From CAVUCE01 sp963739985 (lineage in GTDB: Bacteria > Bacteroidota > Ignavibacteria > Ignavibacteriales > Ignavibacteriaceae), in NCBI GenBank assembly GCA_963739985.1, contig CAVUCE010000001.1:372001-436000 (forward strand): a stretch of DNA of 64,000 bases. The letters are read 5' to 3'. Of this stretch, positions 8,190-17,888 are shown piece by piece. The position numbers and the translations under genes were made by a program. Below the pieces are notes generated by a model, which made no database searches, was not told the DNA's origin, and saw nothing but the letters and a program-made list of their open reading frames with translations. Positions within the stretch are counted from its first letter, which is position 1, and each line of letters opens with the position of its first letter.

Positions 8190-9080
8190 TTAAGATTTTG
8201 GGTGTGCCTTTTTGTAGGTGGCTTTTAACCTTTCGATACTAACATGAGTATAAATTTGTGTAGTTGACAAATTTTCGTGACCGAGAATATCTTTTACCGC
8301 ACGAAGGTCTGCTCCGTTATCGAGCATATGTGTAGCGGCACTATGGCGTAGTATATGTGGACTTTTCTTCTTAATATCCACAACCTTGCCTAAATATTTG
8401 TTCACCAATCGATGAACCATTCTCGGATATATTCGTTGTCCTTTTTTAGTTATTAAAAATGGTTGATTTGCCTTGAGAAATGTTTTTGTGTTTATGTACT
8501 CTCGAATTATTTGAATTGATTTATCGCCGAGCGGAACAATTCTCATTTTGTTCCCTTTTCCTAAAACTTTAATTGTTTTTGAATCAAAATCTAAATGACC
8601 AAAATTCAAATCACACAACTCGGAAACACGAAGAGCACATCCATATAGAATTTCGAAAATTGCTTTATAAAGAGCCGCCTCTTGTTTGTCCTCTTCAAGA
8701 TCATCAATTTTTTGATAAACTTCCAGAAATGATTTGTAAGATATTACATCAGGTAAAGTACGGCTACTTTTAGGATTTGAAATAAATGCGATAGGATTAG
8801 CTTTTATAAAATTCTGTTGAAATGAATATTTGAATAATCCCCTAATAGTAGCTAATTTTCTGGAAATAGATTTTTTGCTTAAACCTGTCTCACTCAATTC
8901 CATCAAAAAGGATTTTAAAAATCTTTCTTTAATTTCTTCAATTTCTTTTTGACCGGATTTATCACAATAATTCATAAAGAAGTTTAAATCTTCTTCGTAT
9001 GCTTTAACAGTATTTGAAGAGTATCTCTTAATACTTATTATATTTTCAAGATATTTTGCACACGCAAGTTTAACTTGCAT
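8190..9080 (-). CDS. xerD: Tyrosine recombinase (XerC/XerD type)
   Basis: Site-specific tyrosine recombinase of 296 residues, the usual XerC/XerD length, expected to resolve chromosome dimers at dif. All catalytic positions are seen: R151 (CALRVSEL), K175 (GKGNKMR), H242 and R245 (HILRHSAATHM), H268 (LGHENL) and nucleophile Y277 (TQIYTHV). The N-terminal SAM-like domain (1-105) is complete. Its ATG overlaps the topA stop in TAATG, so it is translationally coupled to topA. The housekeeping context and the lack of phage genes or attachment-site repeats argue against an integrase of a mobile element. XerC versus XerD cannot be decided. Confidence 0.88.
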   Translation of the reverse strand: MQVKLACAKYLENIISIKRYSSNTVKAYEEDLNFFMNYCDKSGQKEIEEIKERFLKSFLMELSETGLSKKSISRKLATIRGLFKYSFQQNFIKANPIAFISNPKSSRTLPDVISYKSFLEVYQKIDDLEEDKQEAALYKAIFEILYGCALRVSELCDLNFGHLDFDSKTIKVLGKGNKMRIVPLGDKSIQIIREYINTKTFLKANQPFLITKKGQRIYPRMVHRLVNKYLGKVVDIKKKSPHILRHSAATHMLDNGADLRAVKDILGHENLSTTQIYTHVSIERLKATYKKAHPKS

Positions 9081-11410
9081 TAGTCCTCTTCATTTTCTTC
9101 AACTTCAGGTTGAATAATTTCTTCGCCGCATTCAGGACATTTAAGATAGTTACCTTTTTTAACGGTGTATCTTTTTTGCATAAATTTAGAATCTCCATTT
9201 GGACATTCTTGAGGAATAGGTTTATACCAACTCACAAAATCACAATCAGGGTATCTTGAACATCCATAAAAAAGCTTATTTCTTTTGGATTTTCTTTCAA
9301 CAACATCACCTTCTTTACATTTTGGACAACTAACTCCAAATGTAATATTTTTAACAAAATCGCAATCCGGATATCTTTCACAACCTATAAATCTTCCAAA
9401 TTTTCCATTACGAACTACAGTTCTAGCTCCACACTTTTCACATTTTTCGCCGGTGTATTCAGGTTCTTGATGCTGCTGTGCAATATCCTTAAATGATTTT
9501 ATATTCTTACAATCCGGATAATTAGTGCATGCTAAGTACGGACCGAATCGTCCTACTTTTATATCCATTTCGCCGCCGCACTTATCGCACTTTATTTTTT
9601 CAACTTTATCTTCAACACTCTTTAAAGATTTTGAAAACGGTGTATAAAAATCATTCAGAACTTTTACATAATCATTATCACCTTGCGCAATTTGATCAAG
9701 TTCGCTTTCCATATTAGCAGTAAAATCTTCGTTAATAATATCCGGGAAGTTTTTTACCAAGATTCTACTAACCTCTCTCCCTAATTTAGTAGGAATAAGT
9801 TTTCTGTCAACCATTTCAACATATTTTCTGTCTTGGATTGTCCCAACTATTAAAGAGTAAGTACTTGGCCTTCCGATTCCTTTACTTTCAAGTTCCTTGA
9901 TTAACGAACTTTCCGTAAATCTTGCAGGTGGTTTTGTAAAATGTTGAGTTTTAGTTAATTCTTCTAAATCTATTTTTTGATCTTTCTCCAGACCTAGCGG
10001 AATAGTATCGTTTCTATACTCATCTTTCTCTTCAGCGTTATCTTTTTGTTCTATAAATTCTTCGTAAACTTGAAGAAATCCTTTAAACTTTATTGCAGAA
10101 CCAAAAGCCTTAAATAAAAATTCATCAGCAGATATTTCAACAACTGTTGTTTCTAAAAGTGCAGGATTCATTTGGCAAGCAACAAAACGGTTCCAGATTA
10201 ACTCATAAAGTTTGTATGATTTATTATCTAAAAATTGTTTTACATAAGCGGGAGTATACTGCAAAGAAGTTGGTCTAATTGCTTCGTGAGCATCTTGAAC
10301 GTTTTTTTGATTTTTCTTTTCGTAATTATTTGCTTTTTCCGGAAGGAATTCATCTCCAAAACTATCTTTTATATATTCACGTACGTTTCCAATCGCTTCT
10401 TCACTTAGTCGAGTGGAATCAGTTCTCATGTATGTTATCAAACCTTGAGTGCCGTCTTTACCAAGATCAATTCCTTCGTAAAGTTTTTGCGCCAACATCA
10501 TAGTTTGTTTTGGACGCATTCGCAATCTACGTGATGCTTCTTGTTGTAGTGAGCTTGTAATAAAAGGAGCGGCAGGATTTCTTTTCGTATTCCTCTTATT
10601 AACATTTGAAATAACAAAATTTTCTTTTTTCTGAATATTATCAAAAATATCTAAAGCATTTTTCTCATCGGCAATTGCAATGTACTCCTTTAAGAACTCA
10701 TCCCAATCTTCTTTAGTCATTTCCGGTTTAGGTTGAAGCTTAATATCTTTTCCATTAATGCTGAAAAGTTTAGCTTTAAATATTTCACCTTTATCTGTCT
10801 TAAATATTGCCCAAAGAGACCAATATTCTGTGACAATAAATTTATCTATCGCCGCTTCTCTATCACAAATTATTTTTAACGCAACTGATTGAACTCTACC
10901 GGCTGAGAGTGATGCACTTCCGGACATTTCAATAACAGCTTTCCATAAAAACGGACTAATCTTATAACCAATTATTCTGTCCATAACCCGGCGTGCTCTT
11001 TGTGAGGTTACCAAATTCTGATCGATAAATCGCGGATTATCCATAGCTTTTTTTACACCGGCTTTAGTAATCTCATGAAACAAAACACGATGAATTTTTT
11101 CATTTAAATCTGAGTTTAAAATATCTGCAATATCTTGAGCAATCGCTTCACCTTCACGGTCAGGGTCAGTTGCTATGTATATGTTTTTGCTTTTCCCGGC
11201 CAGCGATTTAATTTTCTTAATAAGATCGCCTTTGCCTCTAATGTTAAGATATTGTGCTTCAAAGTTTTTATCTACATCAACACCAAGTTTTGTCTTGGGT
11301 AAATTTCTGATATGACCAACAGTCGCTTCAACGACAAAATCTTTCCCCAAATATTTATTTATTGTTTTTGCTTTCGAAGGTGATTCCACCAAAACTAAAT
11401 TCTTCGCCAT
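9080..11410 (-). CDS. topA: DNA topoisomerase I
   Basis: Type IA topoisomerase of 776 residues that relaxes negative supercoils. The TOPRIM domain begins LVLVESPSKAKTI (5-17), with the DPDREGE metal-binding motif at 82-88. The active-site tyrosine is Y327 in GLITYMRTDSTR. The C-terminus carries zinc ribbons of the Topo_C_ZnRpt type: three complete repeats each ending YPDC or NYPDC, then a final CPNGD...CPECGEE segment that looks like a degenerate fourth. The gene follows smg by 16 bases, a topA-smg pairing also known in Proteobacteria, and overlaps the recombinase gene. Confidence 0.97.
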   Translation of the reverse strand: MAKNLVLVESPSKAKTINKYLGKDFVVEATVGHIRNLPKTKLGVDVDKNFEAQYLNIRGKGDLIKKIKSLAGKSKNIYIATDPDREGEAIAQDIADILNSDLNEKIHRVLFHEITKAGVKKAMDNPRFIDQNLVTSQRARRVMDRIIGYKISPFLWKAVIEMSGSASLSAGRVQSVALKIICDREAAIDKFIVTEYWSLWAIFKTDKGEIFKAKLFSINGKDIKLQPKPEMTKEDWDEFLKEYIAIADEKNALDIFDNIQKKENFVISNVNKRNTKRNPAAPFITSSLQQEASRRLRMRPKQTMMLAQKLYEGIDLGKDGTQGLITYMRTDSTRLSEEAIGNVREYIKDSFGDEFLPEKANNYEKKNQKNVQDAHEAIRPTSLQYTPAYVKQFLDNKSYKLYELIWNRFVACQMNPALLETTVVEISADEFLFKAFGSAIKFKGFLQVYEEFIEQKDNAEEKDEYRNDTIPLGLEKDQKIDLEELTKTQHFTKPPARFTESSLIKELESKGIGRPSTYSLIVGTIQDRKYVEMVDRKLIPTKLGREVSRILVKNFPDIINEDFTANMESELDQIAQGDNDYVKVLNDFYTPFSKSLKSVEDKVEKIKCDKCGGEMDIKVGRFGPYLACTNYPDCKNIKSFKDIAQQHQEPEYTGEKCEKCGARTVVRNGKFGRFIGCERYPDCDFVKNITFGVSCPKCKEGDVVERKSKRNKLFYGCSRYPDCDFVSWYKPIPQECPNGDSKFMQKRYTVKKGNYLKCPECGEEIIQPEVEENEED

Positions 11411-11426
11411 AACCTTATTTCTATTT

Positions 11427-11894
11427 TTAATTTATAGTATCAGATGAATATAAAATTTGTCTGCTGCCAGGATTAGTATAATCATCCATCTCTAAAAATT
11501 GAGATAATATAAGTAGTTTCAATTTTTCTTCACTCACAATCTCATCGCCAAAAAGTTTCAATTGTTCTATAATTATATCAAGTTCTCCATCGGTAAGCAA
11601 ACCGTGGTTGTAAAAATGCAAAAGATAATTATAATTATTCAATCCAATTTGTGATACTTCATCGGCACTAAGAATTCTAAAATTTTTAGAGTTTTTCCTA
11701 AAACCGTCCGGTTTAATATTTTCCAAACCCACTTTTTCGTAAACCCAGCTATAAGCCGCCGCTATAGTGTTTTTCTTAAAGTTTTTTTTCTGAAAAAGTA
11801 AATCAGTCAGTTCATCATGTGTAAGTTTATTATTCAGTCCTTTTGCTATTTCCGCTAGAACTTCAACAATTTCAGCAACCATAAAATGTCTCAT
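11427..11894 (-). CDS. smg: Smg/DUF494-family protein
   Basis: 155 residues matching the Smg (DUF494) family, whose molecular function is unresolved. The N-terminal EIVEVLAEIAKGLN, the central FRILSADEV and the C-terminal helix pattern (LLTDGELDIIIEQL...LKLLILSQFLEMDD) are as in the family. Genes for this family often lie beside topA and dprA, and the same topA linkage is seen here. The start abuts the ybeY stop with no gap. An internal ATG at 11882 (MVAEIVEV) is an alternative start. Confidence 0.85.
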   Translation of the reverse strand: MRHFMVAEIVEVLAEIAKGLNNKLTHDELTDLLFQKKNFKKNTIAAAYSWVYEKVGLENIKPDGFRKNSKNFRILSADEVSQIGLNNYNYLLHFYNHGLLTDGELDIIIEQLKLFGDEIVSEEKLKLLILSQFLEMDDYTNPGSRQILYSSDTIN

Positions 11895-12329
11895 TTAATT
11901 CAATAAAGTACTTTTATATTTATTAAGCAAACTATTTTCAAGTTTTTTCATTACTTTTTTATCTTTATCATTCATATCATCATATCCCAACAAATGTAAA
12001 ATTCCATGAATAACCAATCTTAGCAACTCCTCATTAAGAGCTACATTATAAGACTTTGCATAAAATTCCGCATCTTCTATAGAGATAAAAAGTTCGCCGT
12101 CCAGATCTTGATGACTATCGTTATAATTAAATGTAATTATATCGGTTGTGTGATTGTGGTTGAGGTATTCTTTATTAATCTTTAATATTTCTTCTGCCGA
12201 AATGAAATTAACTAACAGAGATGATATTTTGAAATTAAGTTCTTTTTTCAGAGCATTTACTAATGTATGAAAAAGAGTTTTGTCAACGTTATATTTTGCG
12301 TTTGCATAAATTTGTAAATTTTTAACCAC
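11895..12329 (-). CDS. ybeY: Endoribonuclease YbeY (rRNA maturation factor)
   Basis: Single-strand-specific metallo-endoribonuclease needed for 16S rRNA 3'-end maturation and ribosome quality control, 144 residues. The zinc motif is HGILHLLGYDD, where the usual third ligand (H of GYDH) is Asp. Bacteroidota homologues also vary at this position, so this looks like a lineage feature, not inactivation. The upstream NHNTTDIITF (usually T-D-V-L-S/T-F) and DGELFIS segments are conserved. It directly precedes smg and follows the MBL hydrolase. Confidence 0.92.
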   Translation of the reverse strand: MVKNLQIYANAKYNVDKTLFHTLVNALKKELNFKISSLLVNFISAEEILKINKEYLNHNHTTDIITFNYNDSHQDLDGELFISIEDAEFYAKSYNVALNEELLRLVIHGILHLLGYDDMNDKDKKVMKKLENSLLNKYKSTLLN

Positions 12330-12361
12330 AAGCCATCAAATGAAATCGATAAAAAAGTTAC

Positions 12362-13240
12362 TTACAATTTTATTTCCAATTTTTCTGTAGCAGCAATACA
12401 ATTAATAGAAGAGTCGTTCTTCTTAAATTCAGCTTCAGTCTCTTTTAATATCGAATCAATCTTATTATCAGAGTACTCAGGATTATAATGAAATAAAATC
12501 AAGTTCCTAACATCGGCGATTATGCTAAAATATGCAAGTGCAATGTTACTTGAGTGTCCCCATCCTGCTTTTTTGCGCACTAAACTTTCATCGTACATTG
12601 AATCATGAATCAAATAGTCGCAATTCTTACAAAATTCAACAATTTTAGCGTTTAATTTCTTAATCTGATCCAGAGAATGATTCTCTTCATGTTCACCAAT
12701 ATTCAGTTCGTTATCCGGGATATAAACAATTGATTTATTTTGATAACTTACTCTAAATATTAAAGTATTAGAAGGATGATTTGCATCAATCGTATTAATC
12801 TTAAAACCACTTATTTCATATTCTGAGTTCTGCTTTAATTCTTTAAATTTAATATCGGCAGCAAATTCATCAATCTTAATCGGAAAATGATCCGGTGTCA
12901 TCTGGTAACTTATAAAATCTTTGACGCTGGAGTCTGCACTAGACGCTCCATAAAAAGTGATATTTATTCCCTTTTGATATAATGGCGCAAAAAAAGGAAT
13001 TCCCTGAATATGATCCCAATGATAGTGACTAATTAGGATCGAAATATTACCGGAAAAGTTCTCTTCTAATAGTTTTTTACCTAATCCACGAATTCCACTA
13101 CCAGCATCTAAGATTAAAATATCTCCTGAGTCATTTCTTAATTCAACACACGGAGTATTTCCGCCAAATTTGAGAGTGTTTTCTCCCGGCACCGGAATTG
13201 ATCCACGTGTGCCCCAAAACTTTAATTGCATGCTATCCAT
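12362..13240 (-). CDS. MBL-fold metallo-hydrolase
   Basis: Metallo-beta-lactamase-fold hydrolase of 292 residues. The metal-binding motif HYHWDH (HxHxDH) follows SILIS near 75-81, and further ligands are likely in DANHPSN and DSMYDE/GWGHSS. The N-terminus MQLKFWGTRGSIPVPG is typical of the PhnP/cyclic-phosphodiesterase-like branch, so a phosphodiesterase activity is plausible but unproven. The start overlaps the end of the carbonic-anhydrase-like gene by 8 bases. An in-frame ATG at 13231 would shorten the protein by three residues and remove the overlap. Confidence 0.85.
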   Translation of the reverse strand: MDSMQLKFWGTRGSIPVPGENTLKFGGNTPCVELRNDSGDILILDAGSGIRGLGKKLLEENFSGNISILISHYHWDHIQGIPFFAPLYQKGINITFYGASSADSSVKDFISYQMTPDHFPIKIDEFAADIKFKELKQNSEYEISGFKINTIDANHPSNTLIFRVSYQNKSIVYIPDNELNIGEHEENHSLDQIKKLNAKIVEFCKNCDYLIHDSMYDESLVRKKAGWGHSSNIALAYFSIIADVRNLILFHYNPEYSDNKIDSILKETEAEFKKNDSSINCIAATEKLEIKL

Positions 13241-13802
13241 TAAAATTATTAAAAGATTCTAAAGTTAGTTTAGTGTATTTTTGATATCTCAGGGCAGAAT
13301 TTTCAAAATCGTCAAGTTCCGCCTGTGTAAGATCTCTTATGACTTTTGCAGGAACGCCGGCTACAAGTTTGCCGGAAGGGACTACAAATTTTGGAGTAAT
13401 AACTGCCCCTGCCGCTATCATGGATTTTTCTTCAACAATGGCGCCGTCTAAAACAACCGCGCCCATACCTACTAAACATAAATCCATTAAAGTACATCCA
13501 TGAAGTGTAACTGAATGTCCGATTGTTACCTTATTCCCGATGTTTAATGGAAATTTACCATTAGTCACATGAAGCATTGAGCAATCCTGAACATTAGTTA
13601 AGTCACCTATTTTAATATAATGAACATCTCCTCTAATGACTGTGTTGTACCAAACACTGGAATTATTGCCAATTTCAACATCACCAATAAGCTTTACACC
13701 TGAGGCTAAAAAAACATTTTTACCAAGTTTAGGTAATTTACCCATGTATGGGAAAATCTTTAATTCTTCATCTATTTTTCTACGTATTTCGGAGGATTCC
13801 AT
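13233..13802 (-). CDS. Gamma-carbonic-anhydrase-like hexapeptide-repeat protein
   Basis: Left-handed beta-helix protein of about 189 residues, YrdA/PaaY/gamma-CA family. The hexapeptide repeats are clear from VKLIGDVEIG onward. The RGD, QDCSMLH and IGHSVTLHGC elements supply the three His metal ligands of this family. Carbonic anhydrase activity is possible, but many members show none or act on CoA esters. I chose ATG 13802 with a GAAGAG-like ribosome site; a TTG 15 bases upstream is also open. The start region overlaps the DUF3108 gene by 31 bases. The first 20 or so residues are extra compared with YrdA. Confidence 0.85.
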   Translation of the reverse strand: MESSEIRRKIDEELKIFPYMGKLPKLGKNVFLASGVKLIGDVEIGNNSSVWYNTVIRGDVHYIKIGDLTNVQDCSMLHVTNGKFPLNIGNKVTIGHSVTLHGCTLMDLCLVGMGAVVLDGAIVEEKSMIAAGAVITPKFVVPSGKLVAGVPAKVIRDLTQAELDDFENSALRYQKYTKLTLESFNNFNG

Positions 13803-14599
13803 CCCGCTCTCTTCCAACTTTTTAATTCTAAAGTAACATTTCCGATTAGAACTTTCATCTCTGCTATTATAGGAACCGAAGCTTCATCATCTGAAAACCA
13901 ACCCTGAAAATAACCCGTTAAGCCAAATATACTAGTGAAATTTGTTTCGCCATCTAATCTTAAACAAGCAATATCATAATCAACTGCACTAATAGATTGA
14001 TCAGTTACTTCCGGATAAAAATTTACTTTTGTATAAACTTTTTTTTCTGTAACAAAACACGGCAAGTTAACTGTCTTTTTAGTTCCGCAATTCATCCTTG
14101 CATAGTAAAGAATTGATAACCCGTCTTGATATAAAGTATCAGCCGCTGCAGTTGAGTCGGTCCAAGTAGTAGGTGGATCAACTTTACCTTTTTTTATTAA
14201 TATAAGTTTATGTTTGTAATCAAAATTATAGTCTGTATATGACGTATAATCATCGTAACGAATCAATCCGGTAAAACTGTTTGAGAAATAATTTGATGTA
14301 AATGTACTTCTATAAATTTGATGCAAACTTACAAATGGGACTCCGGAATATGAGTCGATAAAAGCTACTGTTCTATAGTATGTTTTATTATCAATTATTT
14401 TTTTATCCAAAACCTTTGTTCTAACTTCACCAAGTTTAATAAATGAATATCTTACAACATAAGTTAAATCTTCCCCAACCAACAATTTTTTATCAGATTG
14501 AATAGTAGTAGTAATGACATCATGCACAGGATGAAACGGCGGGATTATCATTATAAATAAAACCGGAATAAAAGATAAAAACTTTATAGAATTCTTCAT
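13772..14599 (-). CDS. DUF3108-domain exported protein
   Basis: A 275-residue exported protein with an N-terminal hydrophobic signal (ISFL/FIPVLFIMIIPP region, about 6-22). The rest matches DUF3108: GEDLTYVVRYSFIKLGE at 43-59 and the ending GWFSDDEASVPIIAEMKVLIGNV and LELKSW. The function of the domain is unknown; it is widespread in Gram-negative envelopes. It overlaps the S41 protease gene by 4 bases, so the two are probably co-translated. Confidence 0.85.
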   Translation of the reverse strand: MKNSIKFLSFIPVLFIMIIPPFHPVHDVITTTIQSDKKLLVGEDLTYVVRYSFIKLGEVRTKVLDKKIIDNKTYYRTVAFIDSYSGVPFVSLHQIYRSTFTSNYFSNSFTGLIRYDDYTSYTDYNFDYKHKLILIKKGKVDPPTTWTDSTAAADTLYQDGLSILYYARMNCGTKKTVNLPCFVTEKKVYTKVNFYPEVTDQSISAVDYDIACLRLDGETNFTSIFGLTGYFQGWFSDDEASVPIIAEMKVLIGNVTLELKSWKRAGWNPPKYVEK

Positions 14600-16209
14600 T
14601 TAAGTCTAGCTAATTCTTTTGCTTCTGAAAAAAGAGTAACTGCTTTAAGGAATTGATTATCGTCTCTCATCAACACCGAATACCAGCCTTTGTTTTTCCA
14701 GAAATTTCTAGCCACTTGAGCTTTCAATCTAGCAGAAATATAATCTTTATCTGCGTTATACTCTTTGTTGTTTGGCTTCACTCCTTTTGATTCAGCAAAC
14801 TTGATAAATTCGGCTAATTGTGATTTGCTAAAATTAAATTCAGATATGAATTTATTTAGATCATTTCCGTATTTAGTTTCTAATGATTTTTTATTTGATT
14901 CAAGATAGTTTAATACAAACTGATAAAAGACATTACTTTTTAGAAGATTAATAGTATAGTTGGATAAACTATCAGTGCTTATAATGTAATCTGGTGTAAT
15001 TCCGCCGCCGCCGTAAACAATTCTTCCATCATGTGTTTTAAATTTTGGTTTCGATGTATCGGTTTCAGCTTCGTGATAAATATTGTCGCCGTTAGGCTCA
15101 TTATTTTCACCTGCTTCTTTATAATACTCATCTTTATTTTTAAGATGTTTATAATCTCTTTGAATTAACCTTCCAGAAGGAGTGTAATATTTTGCGATTG
15201 TTAAACGTAAGGCAGAATTATCCGGTAAATCAAATTGTCTTTGCACCAGCCCTTTTCCAAAAGTAGTTTCGCCAACTATTAATGCCCTATCCCAATCCTG
15301 CATTGCGCCGGAAACAATTTCACTTGCCGATGCACTTCCGCGATTCACTAAAATTATTAAAGGAATATTTTTATAAGGTGCCGGATTTGTCGCATCGTAC
15401 TCTTCATCAAATTCAGATCTTCTTCCTTTAGTGTAAACAATCTTTTTATTACCACCTATAAAAAGGTTTGCAATTTTAACCGCTTGACTTAAAAATCCAC
15501 CCGGATTTCCACGAAGGTCTAATATTAGTCTTTTCATACCGGATTTTTTAAGATCGGCTAAAGCTTCTGTCAGTTCGTTATAAGTAGTTTCAGAAAATCT
15601 GGAAACACTAACATAACCAGTTTCTTTATCGTACATAAAATGTGTATCCACTGAATAAAGCGGGATTTTAGCACGGGTAATATCATATTTAATCTGATTC
15701 TTTATCCCATAACGTGAAATTGTTATTTCAACTTTAGTTCCGGCATTTCCTCTTAATAATTTTCTAACTTGATCGTTGGTTAACCCGATTGCGGATTTAT
15801 CTTCAATTTTAACAATTCTGTCCCCGGACATAATACCTAACATTTCGCTTGGTCCACCGCTGATAGGTGAAACTACAGTTATTGTATCATCAACCATTTG
15901 GAATTCAATTCCGATACCATCAAATTCTCCTTTAAATGATTCATTAACATTTTCTAATTGTTTTGGCGGAATATAAACCGAGTGAGGATCTAATTTGGAA
16001 AGAAGACCATTTATTGCAGCTTCAACTAATTTTTGGGTATCAACTTTTTCAACGTAGTATTTTTGCGTGTATGTTAAAACATCATTGAACTTTATAATAT
16101 TATCACGCAAATTGTCATCGGAAAATACTTTTTGTATTTGGATTCCTAGTACAATTCCGAGAGTTAGAATTATGACAAAAAAAGGTATTTTAACTTTTTT
16201 TAATCTCAT
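14596..16209 (-). CDS. ctpA: S41-family C-terminal processing protease
   Basis: Periplasmic tail-specific serine protease of 537 residues. An N-terminal membrane segment (about 8-27) is followed by a helical lead with LSKLDPHSVYIPP, a PDZ domain (about 95-180, with DGIGIEF) and the S41 catalytic domain. The catalytic Ser is in GSASASEI (291-298), and the general-base Lys is K319 in GETTFGKG. LRGNPGG at 232-238 is the conserved oxyanion-region motif. A C-terminal extension of about 130 residues follows. The end overlaps the DUF3108 gene by 4 bases. Confidence 0.93.
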   Translation of the reverse strand: MRLKKVKIPFFVIILTLGIVLGIQIQKVFSDDNLRDNIIKFNDVLTYTQKYYVEKVDTQKLVEAAINGLLSKLDPHSVYIPPKQLENVNESFKGEFDGIGIEFQMVDDTITVVSPISGGPSEMLGIMSGDRIVKIEDKSAIGLTNDQVRKLLRGNAGTKVEITISRYGIKNQIKYDITRAKIPLYSVDTHFMYDKETGYVSVSRFSETTYNELTEALADLKKSGMKRLILDLRGNPGGFLSQAVKIANLFIGGNKKIVYTKGRRSEFDEEYDATNPAPYKNIPLIILVNRGSASASEIVSGAMQDWDRALIVGETTFGKGLVQRQFDLPDNSALRLTIAKYYTPSGRLIQRDYKHLKNKDEYYKEAGENNEPNGDNIYHEAETDTSKPKFKTHDGRIVYGGGGITPDYIISTDSLSNYTINLLKSNVFYQFVLNYLESNKKSLETKYGNDLNKFISEFNFSKSQLAEFIKFAESKGVKPNNKEYNADKDYISARLKAQVARNFWKNKGWYSVLMRDDNQFLKAVTLFSEAKELARLK

Positions 16210-16228
16210 TCGATTTCTCCGTTAAAAA

Positions 16229-17887
16229 TTAAAGCGTAGCCGATAATGTAAAAAACGTCTGCAACTGATCTACTCTACCGGAATTTTGTAAAGAGCTATT
16301 TGTGTAGATTAACTTAAATTTAGCAAAAATCTGCTTAATTGGCTCATACTCAACAGAAAGATTAACATTCCTCAAATATTCTCTAGCCCCGTCTAAAAAT
16401 GTTGTATTTTCAGAATCGAAGGCACGATGTCCTAATGTAATATCACCGCCAACATTACGAATTACATTTCCATTGTTATCTTTGGGATTTGCTCCATGCA
16501 AAGTATAGCTATAACCAGCTTGCAAACTCAGCCTATTTGTAAAACGATAATCAAGTTCACAGTAAAACAGCTCACTATTGGGTTGAACAAAGGACGCAAT
16601 AGGATACCCAAAATTTGTATAATTATTATTACTAATCCTATGAGTATAAACATAAGGCGAAATTCTTAAGTATTCGAATTTAATTCCCAAAGGTAAAATT
16701 CTATATAAGTTAGTAGAATAAAAGCCAAAATTATAGATAAATTGATTTCCCCACCAATTTGTTTTTATTTTACCAAAAGAAACATCATCTAACAGTAATG
16801 TTCCGTATAATTTTAATCCTTTAATCGATTTATTATTCACATCAAAGAATAACATTGAATTATCTCTATCTCTATTAGAATGCTCTACTGATTTATAAAA
16901 ACTAAAAGGATTTAAATAAGATAAGTCAATTGGGCGATCACCATAAACGATTACTTCTCCAACTCCAAAATTAATATCATTTGAAATGTTAAATCCTAGC
17001 CTATGGTATCCAATATATTTTTGCTTTACTACCTCAATACCTTGAGTCACGGAATCATTTTGATAATAACTATCTCCTAAAATCTGACCGTGGAAATATG
17101 AAAAAGTGAAAAACGAATACTTTATATTAAAACCTAAATAATTGAATAAAGGAGAAGTATTACCTACAATTGATTTTACAGGTCCATAACCAACTTGAAG
17201 ACGATCTCTACCAATCTTAAATTTCACAAGATCAAAATCTGCGGTTAAATAACCTTGAGTTTCATCAAAGAATGAATCGGTATTATTTTCATTAAACTTA
17301 AAATTATAACGAATGTCTTCTCGCAATCTTGCAGCTTCTTTATTGCCGAAAACTGTACCATTTGTACCGCGCAAATAAAAACCGAACTTATTTGAAATTG
17401 TTCCTCTAATTTCACCACCGATAACCCCGAGTCCGGTTGAAAGATTCTTATTTGTAAAATTATCATTTAATGCTAACTCTTGAGCTTCTCCTACAATGTT
17501 AACAAACATGCTCATCTTTGAAGTATTTTTCATATAGTATAAATACTTCTGTTTTTGGGAAAATATCGAATAATCATCTCCGCCAATCATTGAAGTAGAA
17601 TTCTTCAATGTTCCGAATAATTCGAACTCAAACTCTTGTTTTAAATCATCTAATATTTTCTGATCTATATTATCTAGTTTGTAATTATTATCAATAACTT
17701 CTTTTAAGTAGTCAGCAATTTCTTTTCTTGTTTTAGGAACTTCAAAAGAGTTGTATCCCGAAATAATATGCTGTGTTTCCATACGCTCAAGAAAATTATA
17801 AACAAGATTGTCCTGAGCAACATATTCTGCTTGAGAAAATATCTTTACGCTAAATAACAAAAGCAAAACGAATAATATTTTTTTCAA
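16229..17887 (-). CDS. Outer-membrane beta-barrel, Wzi/capsule-assembly-like
   Basis: A 552-residue secreted protein with a clear signal peptide (KKILFVLLLLFSVKIFSQA). After an alpha-helical lead (about 20-95) it becomes a run of alternating aromatic and polar beta-strands typical of an outer-membrane barrel. The block YLTADFDLVKFKIGRDRLQVGYGP followed by FNYLGFNIKYSFFTFSYFHGQ resembles the Wzi capsule-assembly barrel family of Bacteroidota. I assign the fold more firmly than the function. It follows the GT2 glycosyltransferase with a 1-base gap, which fits a role with surface polysaccharide. Confidence 0.72.
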   Translation of the reverse strand: MKKILFVLLLLFSVKIFSQAEYVAQDNLVYNFLERMETQHIISGYNSFEVPKTRKEIADYLKEVIDNNYKLDNIDQKILDDLKQEFEFELFGTLKNSTSMIGGDDYSIFSQKQKYLYYMKNTSKMSMFVNIVGEAQELALNDNFTNKNLSTGLGVIGGEIRGTISNKFGFYLRGTNGTVFGNKEAARLREDIRYNFKFNENNTDSFFDETQGYLTADFDLVKFKIGRDRLQVGYGPVKSIVGNTSPLFNYLGFNIKYSFFTFSYFHGQILGDSYYQNDSVTQGIEVVKQKYIGYHRLGFNISNDINFGVGEVIVYGDRPIDLSYLNPFSFYKSVEHSNRDRDNSMLFFDVNNKSIKGLKLYGTLLLDDVSFGKIKTNWWGNQFIYNFGFYSTNLYRILPLGIKFEYLRISPYVYTHRISNNNYTNFGYPIASFVQPNSELFYCELDYRFTNRLSLQAGYSYTLHGANPKDNNGNVIRNVGGDITLGHRAFDSENTTFLDGAREYLRNVNLSVEYEPIKQIFAKFKLIYTNSSLQNSGRVDQLQTFFTLSATL

Positions 17888-17888
17888 T

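Noticed and set aside
8190..9080. Phage or mobile-element integrase
   Set aside because: The tyrosine recombinase has Xer length, is coupled to topA, and has no attachment-site repeat, tRNA or phage gene nearby.
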